A DNA stretch of 64,000 nucleotides, from the NCBI GenBank assembly GCA_947396885.1, contig OX377205.1:59864969-59928968 (forward strand), in the 5' to 3' direction. The position numbers and the translations under genes are program-made. The DNA comes from Heligmosomoides polygyrus polygyrus. Its lineage: Eukaryota; Nematoda; Chromadorea; Rhabditida; Heligmosomidae. The first letter of the stretch is position 1, and each line of letters starts with the position of its first letter. Shown one piece after another: positions 9,111 to 20,635 of this stretch. Below the pieces are notes generated by a model. The model was not told the origin of the DNA. It ran no database searches and was given only the letters and a program-made list of their open reading frames with translations.

Positions 9111-11113
9111 TGGGCATTGCAAATGTCGGTACTTGCAGTAGGCCTCACGACTTCGTAGGTAGAGAATAAAATTCCGTCAAACTTTGGCTTGATGGTTGGG
9201 GTGGTGTTCACGAATCTGGCAAACGCTTCTGGTATTACGGTAAAATAGGTGACGGTGAGTATGTGCAAGTAAAGGGATGGATACAGAATAACTGACAGTC
9301 TTGTACTATCGTGACTCCAAAAGTCGAGGTGTGGTCGAAGATTTTTTTGCCCAAACATCTCCCTTTTATTTTGGATGCTGAGTACGAATACGGTATCCAT
9401 TTCCGAAAGCTCGGCCGACGAGGGTAGGTTACTGTGGTGGCGTGAGTAATGAAGACGAGGTCATTATCACTGATTTCGCCCTTTCCTCGCCTATGGAGAC
9501 TATTTAAGCTGCTGATCACGAATCTGCCATTCCTTTTTCTAAATTGTCTATGTTTCGTGTACTACTTTCCATCTCAAGGTAAAAGATTGGAGAGCAAGCC
9601 TGGGCACATAGGGGAAGAAAGAGATTCCATGTACTGACATTGATAACCCTGATCACTCATGAAAATGTGGGATCACGCTATCACGTGAGAACGTTTACCA
9701 GATTTGTGATCAGCGCCTCAATCTGCCTACAAGACGAAGTATGGGCGAAAATTGCTTTCGATCTTCAGAGTCTCTACACCTTCGATTAGCAGCTAGAGGG
9801 GGAAAATAGGCAGCATCGTTGTTAAACCGTATCATACGGGTTAAATTAAGGCTATAACGTCAGTATGGTACACTACGGTGTTCAAGATACACTTTACGTC
9901 GGCAAAAGAGCAGTGAGCAAGCCCAGCAATGCAAAAGCTTAACCCCGGGTTCCGAACCGACCCTCTCCCTGCAAATTCGCCCCACACCCACTCTGCCACT
10001 CAGTCGTTGGAGCCTAGATCGTTAGCGGCGCACCTCAATGTTCCGCTTTGGCTACTGTCTCGCTAACAAGCAAATTCTGAGTTCGAAGTAATTCCGCTAC
10101 TGTTGCAGCCCAAACCTTTTGCAGATTAGGTTCTAACCACGACATGGCAGTTCCAGACGTCTGTCTTGTTTTTTTTTGGCCCGCACTGAAGTGATACGGT
10201 TTCTGCAATTTCTGATCTACCCAGATGTCCGGACATTTGAAAACCACTACAGTGCTTTTCAGACAACCCCTTACAATCCTCAATAGAACACTTTGAAAAT
10301 TGCCACGGGACGTTCACTGACCTCCCTGGTAAGTTTTTGCTGGTGCATCGTGAACCAATGGATTTTCTGCAACCTCGGGACTGTGACACGACTCGTGCCA
10401 CACGGTTCCACACGGCCGAAAAGGTCTGACACGGTCGCCAACGTGCTAACGTTCAGGAGAAGTATTACAGCTCTCAAAAATTTTCTTGCTGCTATCAATT
10501 CTCAAATCATTGAGAATCACCTACTGAAAACATTCTCCTCTTCTCGAATGTTTCAAGTGGCCAGCAAAAGTATATTGGGATAAGCGACGCCATGTGGAGA
10601 GAGGCGTATTTTACGTGAGGGTCAGGTTAGTATCTTTGTGACTCGTTGACGTGCTTGGCGGCTCCGCGGAGAACTTTTCTAGCTCCAAAATGCATTATTT
10701 CCAAACATTCAAATATGCCATAGAAGATTTGAAAATAGTAGGAAACATTGAAATATCGTTGCTGATTTCAGTAATTTTTCAAGAACAGTCCTGGGATTCA
10801 CAAATTACCCGACAAATGACAATCTGTTGTAGATAATAACGGTCGATATGATAGTTAGTTGTTGCATGTATGGAACGAGTGAAATAAATTTGAAAAAAAT
10901 TTTGCACTAGTAGCGGGATGCTTTTCTTACAACCTAGTACTTCTCCAGCAACCTTTCGTAATTCCAAAATTCTGAAGGATGTCTCGAAACATTAGTAGCT
11001 CTTTCGACGGCCTTTGAAATGTATCCGTTGGGGTGGTGACAGATACCGGTAAATATGAAAATCAAACAAAACGGGCAAGTAATGAGTACACATGTGTATG
11101 AACTGAATAATTA
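9111..11113. other. mostly unassigned, with one tRNA-like remnant
   Basis: Apart from the tRNA-like sequence at 9942-10000 I see no coding domain, RNA gene or transposon terminus. All frames are short. Confidence 0.5.
9942..10000 (-). other. tRNA-like pol III promoter remnant (A and B boxes)
   Basis: Read on the minus strand, an A-box-like tggcagagtgggtg is followed by a B-box-like ggttcggaaccc at normal tRNA spacing. The surrounding arms do not fold into a convincing cloverleaf, so a decayed SINE head or tRNA pseudogene is more likely than a working tRNA. Confidence 0.35.
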
Positions 11114-12284
11114 CAGTCCCCTCTCGGTATAACGCGTTTGAAGAGACCGGACAAAACCCGCGTTACAACGGCAGAGGTGACCGCTTCTACACTCTATTAC
11201 GCGCAGATCTATCTAAATCGCATGCAATGACTAACTATGAATATAGCACTAAAATGTGTGACCATGAAGAGAGTGTTAAGGCAAGGAGCAGCTTTAGATT
11301 ATTAACGAAGTCCTGTCCTCAGAGATACTCTCTGCTATATGCGGAAGTATGACAGATATGTGTTAGGAATCACGAGTACCTGAGGAAGCTAGAAGTGATC
11401 AACAACAAGACTGTATAACCTGATGTCACACTACCTTTTGCCGCCATCAAAACTCGCGCCAGGCGGGACATGGACCCGCACTCTGTACCTTCCAGGCAGG
11501 ACATTAGCCCATTTCGCCATCAGCGCTGTTAAATCGCGAGCCGCATCCGCCGTGCCCTCGTTGCAGTGGCCCCTCAGCCCTCTCCCACGTTATCGGGATG
11601 TTGCGTGTGATCAAACAGCGCTGTTGCTGTAATCCTGCCAGGAAAGCAGAGAGTGCGCGGCACAAGTCCTGAACGGCGCGAGAGTTCTGATCGCAACAAA
11701 GAAATACATGCGACAGCATATGGCCTCTATATCAGCTGCTCATGCTTAGAACAAGTATGTAGGATAACGTTTCCAGTAACTTGAGTTTTAATCCACACCT
11801 TCTTCTGCAAATTCCGATAGAGGAAACCCCCCAATTTTAAACAGCTTCTAACGTCTACCGGGAGTTCTATGTTGTGCTCGACATATTGCTGGCTGTGAAC
11901 ACTTTTGTGGGTCGCGCACACATGAAAAATGTCTGCATGCATCTAATTCATTGCTCGCACAGGTGTTGGTCACGAGTGCACACTAGGCAATAGATTCTGA
12001 TCGCAGACGCGGTCAGCATCTTTCTCACCTCCATTTTCTGTGTGGGACCGGAACTGAGCCCGGGTCGCGTTATAGCGGTAGTCATTTTGAACGCAGAGCT
12101 CCTCCCAAGACCGCTCTATTACATTGCGTTGCGTTGAGTATAACGTAGAGTGGCGTTGTATCCAACGCGTCTTATTAGGAGTTGGTTTGTACTAGCGTAA
12201 AGGTAAGCTGACCGGGGCCATAGAAAATCCACGTTATATCGAGAGTCGCGCTTTATCCGGAAGCGTTATAACGGGAAGGGACTG
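11114..12284. mobile_element. pogo/Tc1-mariner-like element without transposase, copy 1
   Basis: The left end cagtcccctctcggtataac at 11114 and the inverted right end gttataacgggaagggactg at 12265-12284 match except at a few positions. Both ends are flanked by TA (11112-11113 and 12285-12286), the target duplication of Tc1/mariner/pogo elements. The 1,171-bp interior has no transposase. It is collinear with the element at 37143-38541, confirming a family. It contains a decayed pair of inverted tRNA-like sequences around 11455-11530 and 11610-11670. Confidence 0.85.
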
Positions 12285-13380
12285 TACTTAAATGTTAATC
12301 ATAACCACTGGAACATTAGACGTCAAGTACTTTTCTCTCACCTACGACAAAAAAGCGAAAAGCAGACTTTTACATCTGAAGGAAGGCTCACCTGAAAGTC
12401 CACTGCGCTTGCGACATTTCTTTGACTTCTGCTACTAATATGTGACAATCTGGGATCGTCGCCGATTGCCGAGCTCGCATGCTGAAATGTGAACGGTTAA
12501 AGAATTTCCATGTTCCCACTTCAAGGCATCCTTCGAGTTCACTATAAAAGCGCCACGGAAGTCTCTTGCAGCATTGAGTACGCCCGATGCAAGCTAACTA
12601 GCATCAAGCATATTCGCCTCCATGACGCCGAGGCGCGATCCCACTTCCTTGGTCGCAGGCCAACACTCCGCGCCGTACACCGCTACCGGCCGGACGACGG
12701 TTCTATAGATTCATGCGCTCTTCTATCTTCCTATCCCGGGATCTGCGGTGACTTGCCGCCGGTAAATGTTTACCGCATACTTTTAACGCGGGAATTCGTC
12801 GGTGAATTCTAGTAAATTCGGGAAATTCGTTAATTTTTTAACATTTAATATTCCCTCAACAACTAGTTTTAAGCGGCGGTGATCTAAAAAAGCGTAAAGC
12901 TTTTCACCGAAACATCATCACGCTCAGAAAAACCATGTCATCTTCATTTTATCATGCATACGTCATCCTAAAGCAAACGACGCCATGAAAGCAACGAGCA
13001 TCCTACAACAAACAAAGCAAGCGGAAGCCTAACATCGTACAAGTATTACGGTCTATGTTATGGGTGCTTAATTGAAACTCTACAAAAACATTTCTGGAAC
13101 ATCCGACATTCAACCGAATATTGCTACATTTCTTCTGGATTAACATTTTAACCGCTTTTTGATATTATCACATTTATCATCAGTTCATTCGATGAAAGAA
13201 TGATCTAATCCTCACACTACTACCTTTTTGAACTATTACTTCGGAGCCAAGCCAGACACTTAAAAAAGCAACGAAATGTGGCGTGATAACGAATCTATTT
13301 CTTTCCTTATACGGGAATACAAATTAAAAGTCCACGAGGAGATCAGGTGGACTAGCAGACTACATTCCGATGCCTTACAT

Positions 13381-13444
13381 CTTCTTCTTCTTCTTCTTCT
13401 TCTTCTTCTTCTTCTTCTTCTTCTTCTTCTTCTTCTTCTTCTTC
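13381..13444 (-). repeat. (GAA)n 3' tail of RTE copy 1
   Basis: About 21 perfect CTT units on the plus strand directly abut the end of the RTE reading frame and the left target duplication. RTE elements typically end in short simple repeats rather than poly(A). The other complete copy carries a shorter tail of the same motif at 31306-31321. Confidence 0.95.
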
Positions 13445-16241
13445 AGCGTCTGTCCCGCTTCGTAGTGGGGTCCGCTATTCTGGTGTCATGACGCCACCTT
13501 TCCCAATCCAGCGCTAGATCAGGGTGGACGCCAGCCGCTTTCAAGTCCGTATGTAACGTATCAGCCCAGCGCTGCTTCGGGCGCCCTCTAGGCCGCTCTC
13601 CTACCACCTCGAACTTAAGGCCTATCTTGCGGACGCTATCTTCCTTTCCACGCAGAACGTGGCCGTACCATCGTAAGCAAGCTTCGCGCATCTTGTCCGT
13701 TATCGGCGCGACACCGAACTTCTGCCGAATAGCATCGTTTCGGATGCGGTCCATGCGCGTGACTCCTGCCGTCCAGCGCAGCATCTTCGTCTCCATGGCG
13801 CTGAGGCGCGTTTCAACTTCCTTGGTCGCTGGCCAACACTCAGCGCCGTACATTGCTACCGGCCGGACGACTGCCCTGTAGATCTTCGACTTCAGCTGCT
13901 CTGGTATCTTCCTATCGCAGAGCACGCCAGTCAACGAACGCCACTTGGACCAAGCTGCACTCACGCGTGAATTCACTTCAACCATCAGTTTGCCGTCAGA
14001 CGCGACTGCTGATCCCAGGTACTTAAAGACCGCAGTGCGTGGAAGCTCGATGCCGTTAACCTTGATGGAGCTGGACTCGGTAACGTCCGTCGTTAAATAC
14101 TCGGTCTTCTTCACGTTCAATCTGAGTCCAAACCGCTCCAAGCGATCACACCAAGCTTGCACCTCTCGCTCGAGTTCACCTTTATCTTCGCTAGCGAACA
14201 TCACGTCATCGGCATAAAGCAACGTCCAAGGGACGGGCTTCTGAAGATCTCGTGTTGTGGCATCCATGACGACAACAAAGAGCAGTGGGGAAAGCGCAGA
14301 ACCCTGGTGTACCCCGACAGAGATGGGGAACTCCATCGAGGTTCCAGCTGCAGCTTGCACTCGACTCTTTGGACAAGAGTAGAGAATTCGCACCCACTCT
14401 ATGAGCTCTTCGGGAACTCCATGATGTCGCAAGGCGTACCATATCACTTCACGTGGTACGCTGTCAAAGGCCTTCTCCAAGTCGAGGAAGGCGATATGCA
14501 CTGCCTTCTGTTTCTCGCGATGCTTCTCTATCAGGAGGCGGGCGGCGTGTATGGCATCAATGGTGCCACAGCCAGCCACGAAGCCGCACTGATTGCTGGA
14601 AAGCTGGACGATGTCCCGAATTGGTCCATCGACAACTCGCTCAAAGATCTTCATGCTGTGCGAAAGCAAGCGAATCGGACGGTAATTGGAGCAGTCTGCA
14701 GGACTGCCCTTCTTCTTCCAAATCGGATTCGTCGTACTTTGAGCCAACACTCAGGCACCTTCTTCTCCGCCACAACCTGATTAAAGAACTTCGCCAACCA
14801 CTCAGCAGGGTACCAAAACTTCGACTTCCACAGTTCTGCTGCCACGTCATCGGGCCCAGTCGCTTTGCCTGGCCTCATCTTCTTCAAAGCCGCTTCAATC
14901 TCCCCCACGGTGATCTTCTAAACGGGATCGTGGGTTGGAGCCGTTGAGGGGATGGCTGGATGAGGAAATTCTACTGTAGAGATTTCCTCAAAGTAATCGC
15001 GCCATCGCTTCAATGCCTTCTTGCGGTCCATAAGAAGACGGCCGTTCTCATCATTGATGCCGAAGAACTTCTCGATGTCCTCGGTCTGGCGATGGCGATT
15101 CTTTGCGAGTCGGTACAGATACCGCTCACCATCGCGCGACTCGAGCTTCTCGTTGACATCTCCATAATGAGTGGCTTTTGCAACAGCCACGGCCTTCTTT
15201 GCAGCTTTCTTCGCTTCTTGGTACTTCCGCCAGTTATCGGCTGTCTTTTCGCCTAGAAACACGTGATATAGCGTCTTCTTCTCTCGAACTTTGGCATTCA
15301 CGTTATCTGTCCACAGCCAGGCCTGCTTGTCGACCTTCCGTCGTCCAGGCTTCGTGATGCCGAGCTCCGACCGTGCAGCGTGACGAAGTCGGTGGCCTTC
15401 TCCCAAGTTTTGTCGACAGTTGTCACTGTACGCGAGAAATCACAGCTGCTTCCTTCTCTTTCATTCGCCACCACTTGAATCTTGGTGCACCGCATCGCTC
15501 GACCTGCTTCAGCCTCGCAGGGGCGATCTTTAAAGTACAGATCAGCGGTCGATGCTGTGGGGCGACCGTCTCATACGGCACGACCTTCGCGTCTGTGACA
15601 AGACTTCGGTCTCGATCCTTCACAAGGACAAAGTCTATCTGAGTCCTGGTGTTCCCGCTATAGAACGAGATGAGGTGGGAATCGCGTTTGCGAAATACGG
15701 TGTTCACTATGGTGAGGTTGTGTGATTCCGCATATTCAAGGATACGCTCACCATCTGCGTTACGCGATCCGTAACCGAACCCACCATGACAGCCGTACCC
15801 GTCTTTCGTCGCGCCGACGTGCCCGTTGAGGTCACCAGCGACTATGATGACATCTTTCGACGGTACCTCTGCTGTCTTCTCATCAAGCAGGCTCCAAAAC
15901 TCTTCCTTGGCTTGATCCGAGCAGCCAGTCTGCGGAGCATACGCAGAGAAGAAGTGATAGAGTCGCTCCTTCGCGGCGACAACGACCTTCATCAATCAAT
16001 CGTCAAAGCGCTCGACGCTTACAATCGAGTCACGAAATCGTTCGGAGACGATTATTCCGACACCACTGGTGGTCCTGGGACTTCCACATAGAACGGCCTT
16101 GAAGCCACGTCCTATGTCCCTTGACTTGCGGCAGGACCACCTCGTCTCCTGCACCGCACAGAAATCAACTCTTCTACGCTCCAGTGCTTCAACCAACTCG
16201 CACGAGCGGCCCGTCAACGTACTCACATTCAGCGTTGCCAC
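13443..16241 (-). pseudogene. RTE endonuclease-reverse transcriptase, broken copy 1
   Basis: The 5' portion (15423-16241) is an apurinic-type endonuclease: LNVSTLTGRS, VQETRW, GDLNGHVGATKDG and a C-terminal HRPLICTL. The RT spans 13443-14908, with FLDLEKAFD (motif A), GVHQGSALSPLLF (motif B) and LLYADDV (motif C). The C-terminal region has WYGHVLRG and RPRGRPKQRW. Lesions compared with the copy at 31321-34298: a CGA to TGA stop near 15996, loss of about 10 bp near 15430, an in-frame TAG at 14918-14920 and a one-base loss near 14743. The element makes one polyprotein in its intact form; this copy cannot. Confidence 0.92.
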
Positions 16242-17045
16242 GCGTCCTGCTTACGTTACGGGACTTTCGGACTAGCTCAGTTGCCCCCGATGCCGTCCTC
16301 GCATCAGGGACCCTCGCATACTTCTCACACTCGCCGGGCTCTGCGAGTGCGCGTCGGCTCCCGCGGACGCCGTAGCACTATCTCGAAACACTTGAGCTGT
16401 CATACACCATGTGATGTGACATGGGTATTCGTAGGCCTTCCTGTTACAAGGGCCTGTCGCCTGCAATCGAGTGTCCGTGTTCGGCTTAACTCGCAGAGCG
16501 AGTAGTTTCCAGTGGCACCACGTGGAGGAACGGACATCGCCACCATTCCGATGCCTTACATCCTGGACTAAATTACGGGGAAAAGACCGGAGAGTTTTCG
16601 TTATTTCTCTGGCGATCGTCTAATCCGAGAGCTTCTGTATCTTTAGTTCGAATTATCTCTTGTCGTGTGGGGAATCTCAACGCGAGGTACTATCTCAGTC
16701 GAGCGCGTTTTTAACAGTGGAGCGCACCATCTCCGCCTCGTGATGCGGACATGGATGTTTTAACGAGGTTGAGGATCGCGAACGCTAATAGCAAGTTATC
16801 GGGGAAGATAGAAGCAATCACTTCTAAACTGAGATCGGTAGTATGTTTCCTTCTCCACTCGATAGATAGAAACATGGCTTTGTATGAAAAAGTGGTTATA
16901 TTTTCCGGTAAATTTGGGAATTTACCGAAAAATTTCGTTGAGAGAATTTATCACGAAAATTTCGGTAAATCCGTTAAACCGGCAAATCGTTAACAGTTAA
17001 ACGCACACCCCTGTTCCTAGCGCAGAGTACACCAGGCACCGAGCG

Positions 17046-18052
17046 CAGGCTCAAGCGTGGGCTGCGATTTCTGCCAGAAATTTACAACCCCTTCCTCCAG
17101 AAGGGTCTTGATACGACCCTCCCCTCTCCTAGAAATTCGATGGATTTGGTAAGTTGTCCCTTGTGTTGCAAGCAATTTTAAAAAATGTGAAAAAGGAGAT
17201 CTAATTATTAGTATTTAGTTAACAAGGTTTTGACGCAAATAAATCAAGGAAGATTTTTCAGGCATGGCAACGACATGGCGACATCCTAAGCACGGCTTCT
17301 TCTACGGAAAGAGAACCTCATTTGGATCTGAAACTGTATATAACGAAAATTCGAGCAGCTTTTCCACGGTTAAATGATAAACTGTTTGAAACAGTTTTCA
17401 AAATAGCGGAAATAGGTCGATTGCCTTTTTCGCAGTGACGGCGCAACGCATTTTTTAGCTGAGAGGTGTAACTACTGAAGTTGAAGATGGATCTTAATGA
17501 AATTTGCCCTTCAATTTGTAGCAGGAAAATTATCAGGCCTCTCCTAAGTAACCGTTTATCCGATCAGGTGCAGTGATTTTCCTAGGCTAAATTTTCCCAA
17601 AAATAGAAAGTTCCCTGAACAGGGTGATACCTGGAGCTGAAGCTGGAGTTCACAATAGCACAGTTTTTATTTAGCTCTTGTTCAAGGAATCGAGTCTTTC
17701 CTAAGAGATCTTTCTTATGATCGGATGAGGTCATGCTCAATTTTTTTCAAAAATTCAGATTTTTACACTTGAAGTGAACGATGTCTAGAGATAAGATGAA
17801 GCTTTAGAAAACGATAATTTCTATTAAATATATTTTCAAAAACCAAGTCTTTCCTGAGCGATCGTCAAAACTTTATTAATTAAATAATAATAATACATTT
17901 ATTACTTACAGACCTCTGCTTTCAATACTTGCGAAAGAACGATATCTCCGAGGAATTTTGTCCTAGGAACCAAATCGAAGTACGACCCCCACCCCTCTAA
18001 ATTGAACCAAAGTACGACCCCCTGCGATTGTCGCTCCTTACGCTTGAGCCTG
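17046..18052. mobile_element. second hAT-like non-autonomous element in the same RTE fragment
   Basis: Perfect 13-bp terminal inverted repeats: caggctcaagcgt at 17046-17058 and acgcttgagcctg at 18040-18052. Flanking 8-bp duplications accgagcg (17038-17045) and atcgagcg (18053-18060) differ by one base. The RTE sequence is continuous across the insertion once it is removed. The 1,007-bp interior is AT-rich and has no ORF with transposase motifs. Confidence 0.85.
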
Positions 18053-19094
18053 ATCGAGCGCCATTTAGACTAGGCTGCTCTCACGCGTGAACTCACTTCA
18101 ACCACTATGTAGTTTGCCGTTAGACGCGACTGCTGATCTCAGGTACTTAAAGACCGCAGCGCGTGGAAGCTCGATGCCGTTAACCTTGATGGAGCTGGAC
18201 TCAGCAACGTCCGTCGTTAGATATTCGGTCTTCTTCATGTTCAATCTGAGTCCAAACCCCTCTCCAAGCGATCACACTAAGCTTGCACCTCTCGCTCGAG
18301 TTTATCTTTATCTTCTTCGCATCTATCGGCATCAAGCAAAGTCCAGGGAAGGGCTTCTGAAGATCTCTGTGATGGCATCCTTGAGGACAACAAACAGGAG
18401 TGGGGAAAGCTCAGAACCCTGGTGTACCCCGACAGAGATGGGGAATTTCATCGAGGTTCCAGCTGCAGCTTGAACTCTGCTCTTTGGACAAGAGTAGAGA
18501 ATTCGCACCCACTCTATGAGCTCTTCAGGAACTCCACAATGTCGCAATACGTACCATATCACTTCACGCGGTACGCGGTCAAAGGCCTTCTTCAATTCGA
18601 GGAAGGTGATGTGTGCTGGCTTCTGTTCCTCGCGATGCTTCCCTATCAGGAGGTGGGCGGCGTGTATAGCATCAGTGGTTCCACAACCAGATACAAAACC
18701 GGACTGGTTATCGGAGAGTGACAATTTCGCAAAATCGTCTATCGAGGATTTCCTTGAAGATCTTTATGCTGTGCGAAAGCAAGCGAAATGGACGGTAATT
18801 GAAGCAGTGTGGAGGACTGTCCTTCTTCCAAATAGGAATCTGCTGTGCCAACACTCCAGAACTTTCTTCTCCTTTACTACTGGTTGAAGAACTCAGCCAA
18901 CCACTCAGCAGGGTACCAGAATTTCGACTCAAAAAATATCGATTGCCGGATCATCCGGCCCTGTCTCACTTAACAGGACTTCATCTTGTGTTTCCTCCGC
19001 GGTGATCATGTGATCAGGGCAGAGAAGCGACAGAAGGCCGGATGAGAAAATTCCATAGTGGAAATTTCCCCAAGGTAATCACGCCATCGCTTCA
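18053..19094 (-). pseudogene. decayed RTE family A reverse transcriptase fragment
   Basis: Minus-strand translation retains pieces of the RT: NQSGFVSGCGTTDAIHAAHLL, AFDRVPREVIWYVLRH and SVGVHQGSELSPLLF, plus upstream WKKDSPPHCFNYRP. The YADD box is lost. Several frameshifts are visible, for example near 18270-18340 and 18720. It belongs to the same family as the two complete copies but is much more diverged, matching its position as the oldest layer of the nest. Confidence 0.88.
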
Positions 19095-19409
19095 GACTTA
19101 GACTCAGACTAGACTTTGTTATACCCGCATTAAATACACACATACACACGAGTGGCCCAATCATAGCTTCTTTAGGCGTCTCTTATACCCGAGAACCAAC
19201 GAAAATATAAAAAATCTCCACATTTAGACACTGCTTGAAAATTAGCTCCAGTAAGCGCCTATTTTACTTAATGAATGAAGGAATGTCGAACTTCTCATAT
19301 GCTAACTGCTGCTCAAAAATGACCTCACAGAGCATCACATATACCAAAACATCAACGAAGTCGCCCTGCCCTCTAGCCCCTTCTTTGCTGCTCTTAATGT
19401 GGAGGCATA
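19095..19409. other. no recognisable feature
   Basis: AT-leaning sequence between the RTE fragment and the GC-rich MITE pair, with a few ca/ac dinucleotide runs near 19136-19150. No ORF or terminal repeat. Confidence 0.5.
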
Positions 19410-19876
19410 GGCCTGAGTTATACTCCCGCGGGAGCATCCGCGGAAGGGCGGGAATCACGCCGAGATCCCCCACCTGGCCAATCGCCGCGCCCTGCAACGC
19501 CCGCGGCGCACCTTAAGCCCCTTTCATACTCGTCCGAGGGGCGGCGGCGGCGGCGGCCGCCGCTTCAGCGGCAGGTGGAGGGGCGGTGTCCGTTCTCGCC
19601 GCCTAGGGGTGGCGGCGGCCGCCGCCAGCGCTAATTGCGTTTGGCGCGCGCGTACGCGCAGCGGTCTCGTCTGTGCCGCCGCTCTCGCTGCCCCTCGTGG
19701 CCGCCGCCCGAAATGGCCCGAGCCATCTCGGGCAGCGGCCCCGGCGGCGGCGCCGCCAGGGGCGTGGCGGGGCGTGGCCGCGGCGACGTCGCCGCTGCCA
19801 GTATGAAAACCCCTCCACCGCCGTGGCCGCCGCTCGGGCACGTCATCGCCGCCGCCTTCCTATGCTAAACCATTGG

Positions 19877-19914
<38 letters not shown>

Positions 19915-19980
19915 GAGTATGAAAGGGGCTTTAGTCCGCGGACGTTCCGCGGATGCTCCCGCGGGAGTATAACAGAGGCC
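19410..19980. mobile_element. outer GC-rich PIF/Harbinger-like MITE
   Basis: The left end from 19410 (ggcctgagttatactcccgc and on to tccgcgg near 19442) and the inverted right end to 19980 match over about 35 bp with two mismatches. A possible 3-bp duplication ata lies at 19407-19409 and 19981-19983. Three-base targets and a GG-start terminus suggest PIF/Harbinger. Interior carries the inner element 19516-19930. Confidence 0.75.
19516..19930. mobile_element. inner GC-rich PIF/Harbinger-like MITE
   Basis: Perfect 17-bp terminal inverted repeats agcccctttcatactcg (19516-19532) and cgagtatgaaaggggct (19914-19930) are flanked by tta on both sides (19513-19515 and 19931-19933). The 415-bp body is extremely GC-rich with GCC/GGC runs (notably 19876-19912). 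Many long frames here on both strands are by-products of composition, not genes. Confidence 0.88.
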
Positions 19981-19983
19981 ATA

Positions 19984-20635
19984 GTTCGAAACATCGTCTT
20001 GGCGGCAGCATGTCCGCTCCAATCAGCAACGTCTCTGCTCTAGTCCGAATTCCCCCTACCTCCGAGTAGGGGGACGCAATTTCCCGCCAGAGCCCCGGAG
20101 TACTGTATTCCCAACTTGGTGTGCATCGCGGAAGTACGGTATTTCCTCCCCATTTCCCTGCGGGGCGCGTCGGGGCGAAGTATGCATACGGCCCAGGGTC
20201 GCAGGTCATCAGGGCGCGGGATTGGTATCGACGGATCGACCTACCGATCGAATCCATACCGCGACGAGTCATGTGGCAGCAGTTTGAGGAGTAAAACTAA
20301 ACCAGAACAGAACAGAACAAAACTATCTACATAGTTTACATAAATAATATGCCAAACATAATATAATAAAACCAGATGTTAAGCGGCATACGGGCCGCCA
20401 AACGCCTGGTTACGGGCTTTGCCCCAAGCCGCAAGAATATAACACCCCTACCGTCTTGATTTCTTCTTTAAGCCTTCTTACTTTCATTGCAATAGAGAAC
20501 TGGCTTTACTATATAGAATAATATAGCGAGATACGATGGGAAAGGAAAACTTCAAAACCGTTCCCATGATACCTGTCTACCCCCTATCACATGTACGCAA
20601 TTTATTCTCCGAGGTACCCCTTTTCTATGTGGCGA
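19984..20635. other. unassigned, GC-rich left part then AT-rich
   Basis: The left half keeps a local inverted repeat (tccccctacctccgagtaggggga around 20050-20072). The right half is plain AT-rich DNA with acagaac repeats near 20302-20325. No gene is supported. Confidence 0.45.

Larger units (their letters stand above)
13381..16543 (-). mobile_element. RTE-type non-LTR retrotransposon (family A), full-length copy 1
   Basis: The element lies on the minus strand between perfect 18-bp target duplications cattccgatgccttacat (13363-13380 and 16544-16561). The 3' end is a (GAA)n microsatellite tail (CTT run at 13381-13444 on the plus strand). Length is about 3.16 kb and the copy is complete by comparison with 31306-34435. 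It is inserted inside the hAT-like element 12736-17013. Confidence 0.95.
12736..17013. mobile_element. non-autonomous hAT-like element carrying a nested RTE copy
   Basis: The right terminus reads ...acgcacacccctg (ends 17013) and the left terminus is ccgggatctgcgg (from 12736), a degenerate inverted match. Flanking 8-bp duplications are ttcctatc (12728-12735) and ttcctagc (17014-17021), differing by one base. Sub-terminal DNA is rich in ttaac and gtaaat motifs, as in the better-preserved relative at 39705-41299. Removing the nested RTE leaves about 1.1 kb with no transposase. Confidence 0.72.
12600..19094 (-). mobile_element. old RTE-type retrotransposon fragment split by two hAT-like insertions
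   Basis: Three pieces on the minus strand (about 12600-12735, 17014-17045 and 18053-19094) join end to end into one continuous RTE family A sequence when the two insertions are removed. The text around ttcctatc at 12728 resumes at 17014 as ttcctagcgcagag. The text at accgagcg (17038) resumes at atcgagcgccattt (18053). The order and orientation match the intact copies at 13381-16543 and 31306-34435. It is truncated at both ends and strongly decayed. Confidence 0.82.

Noticed and set aside
14157..14780. 207-codon plus-strand frame, and similar long plus-strand frames at 31436-32095 and 33046-34290
   Set aside because: They are antisense to the RTE reverse transcriptase and endonuclease. They have no motif of their own and occur in both RTE copies only because the sense strand is coding.
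12736..17013. Single intact hAT transposon encoding its own transposase
   Set aside because: All coding sequence inside belongs to the nested RTE; no hAT transposase motif is present.
19524..19972. Arg/Ala/Pro-rich frames on both strands
   Set aside because: They lie in the GCC/GGC-rich body of nested MITEs, where stop codons are rare by composition.
20050..20280. 5S rRNA or other structural RNA near the GC-rich region
   Set aside because: I compared it by eye with the conserved nematode 5S layout and found no match; the local hairpin is short.
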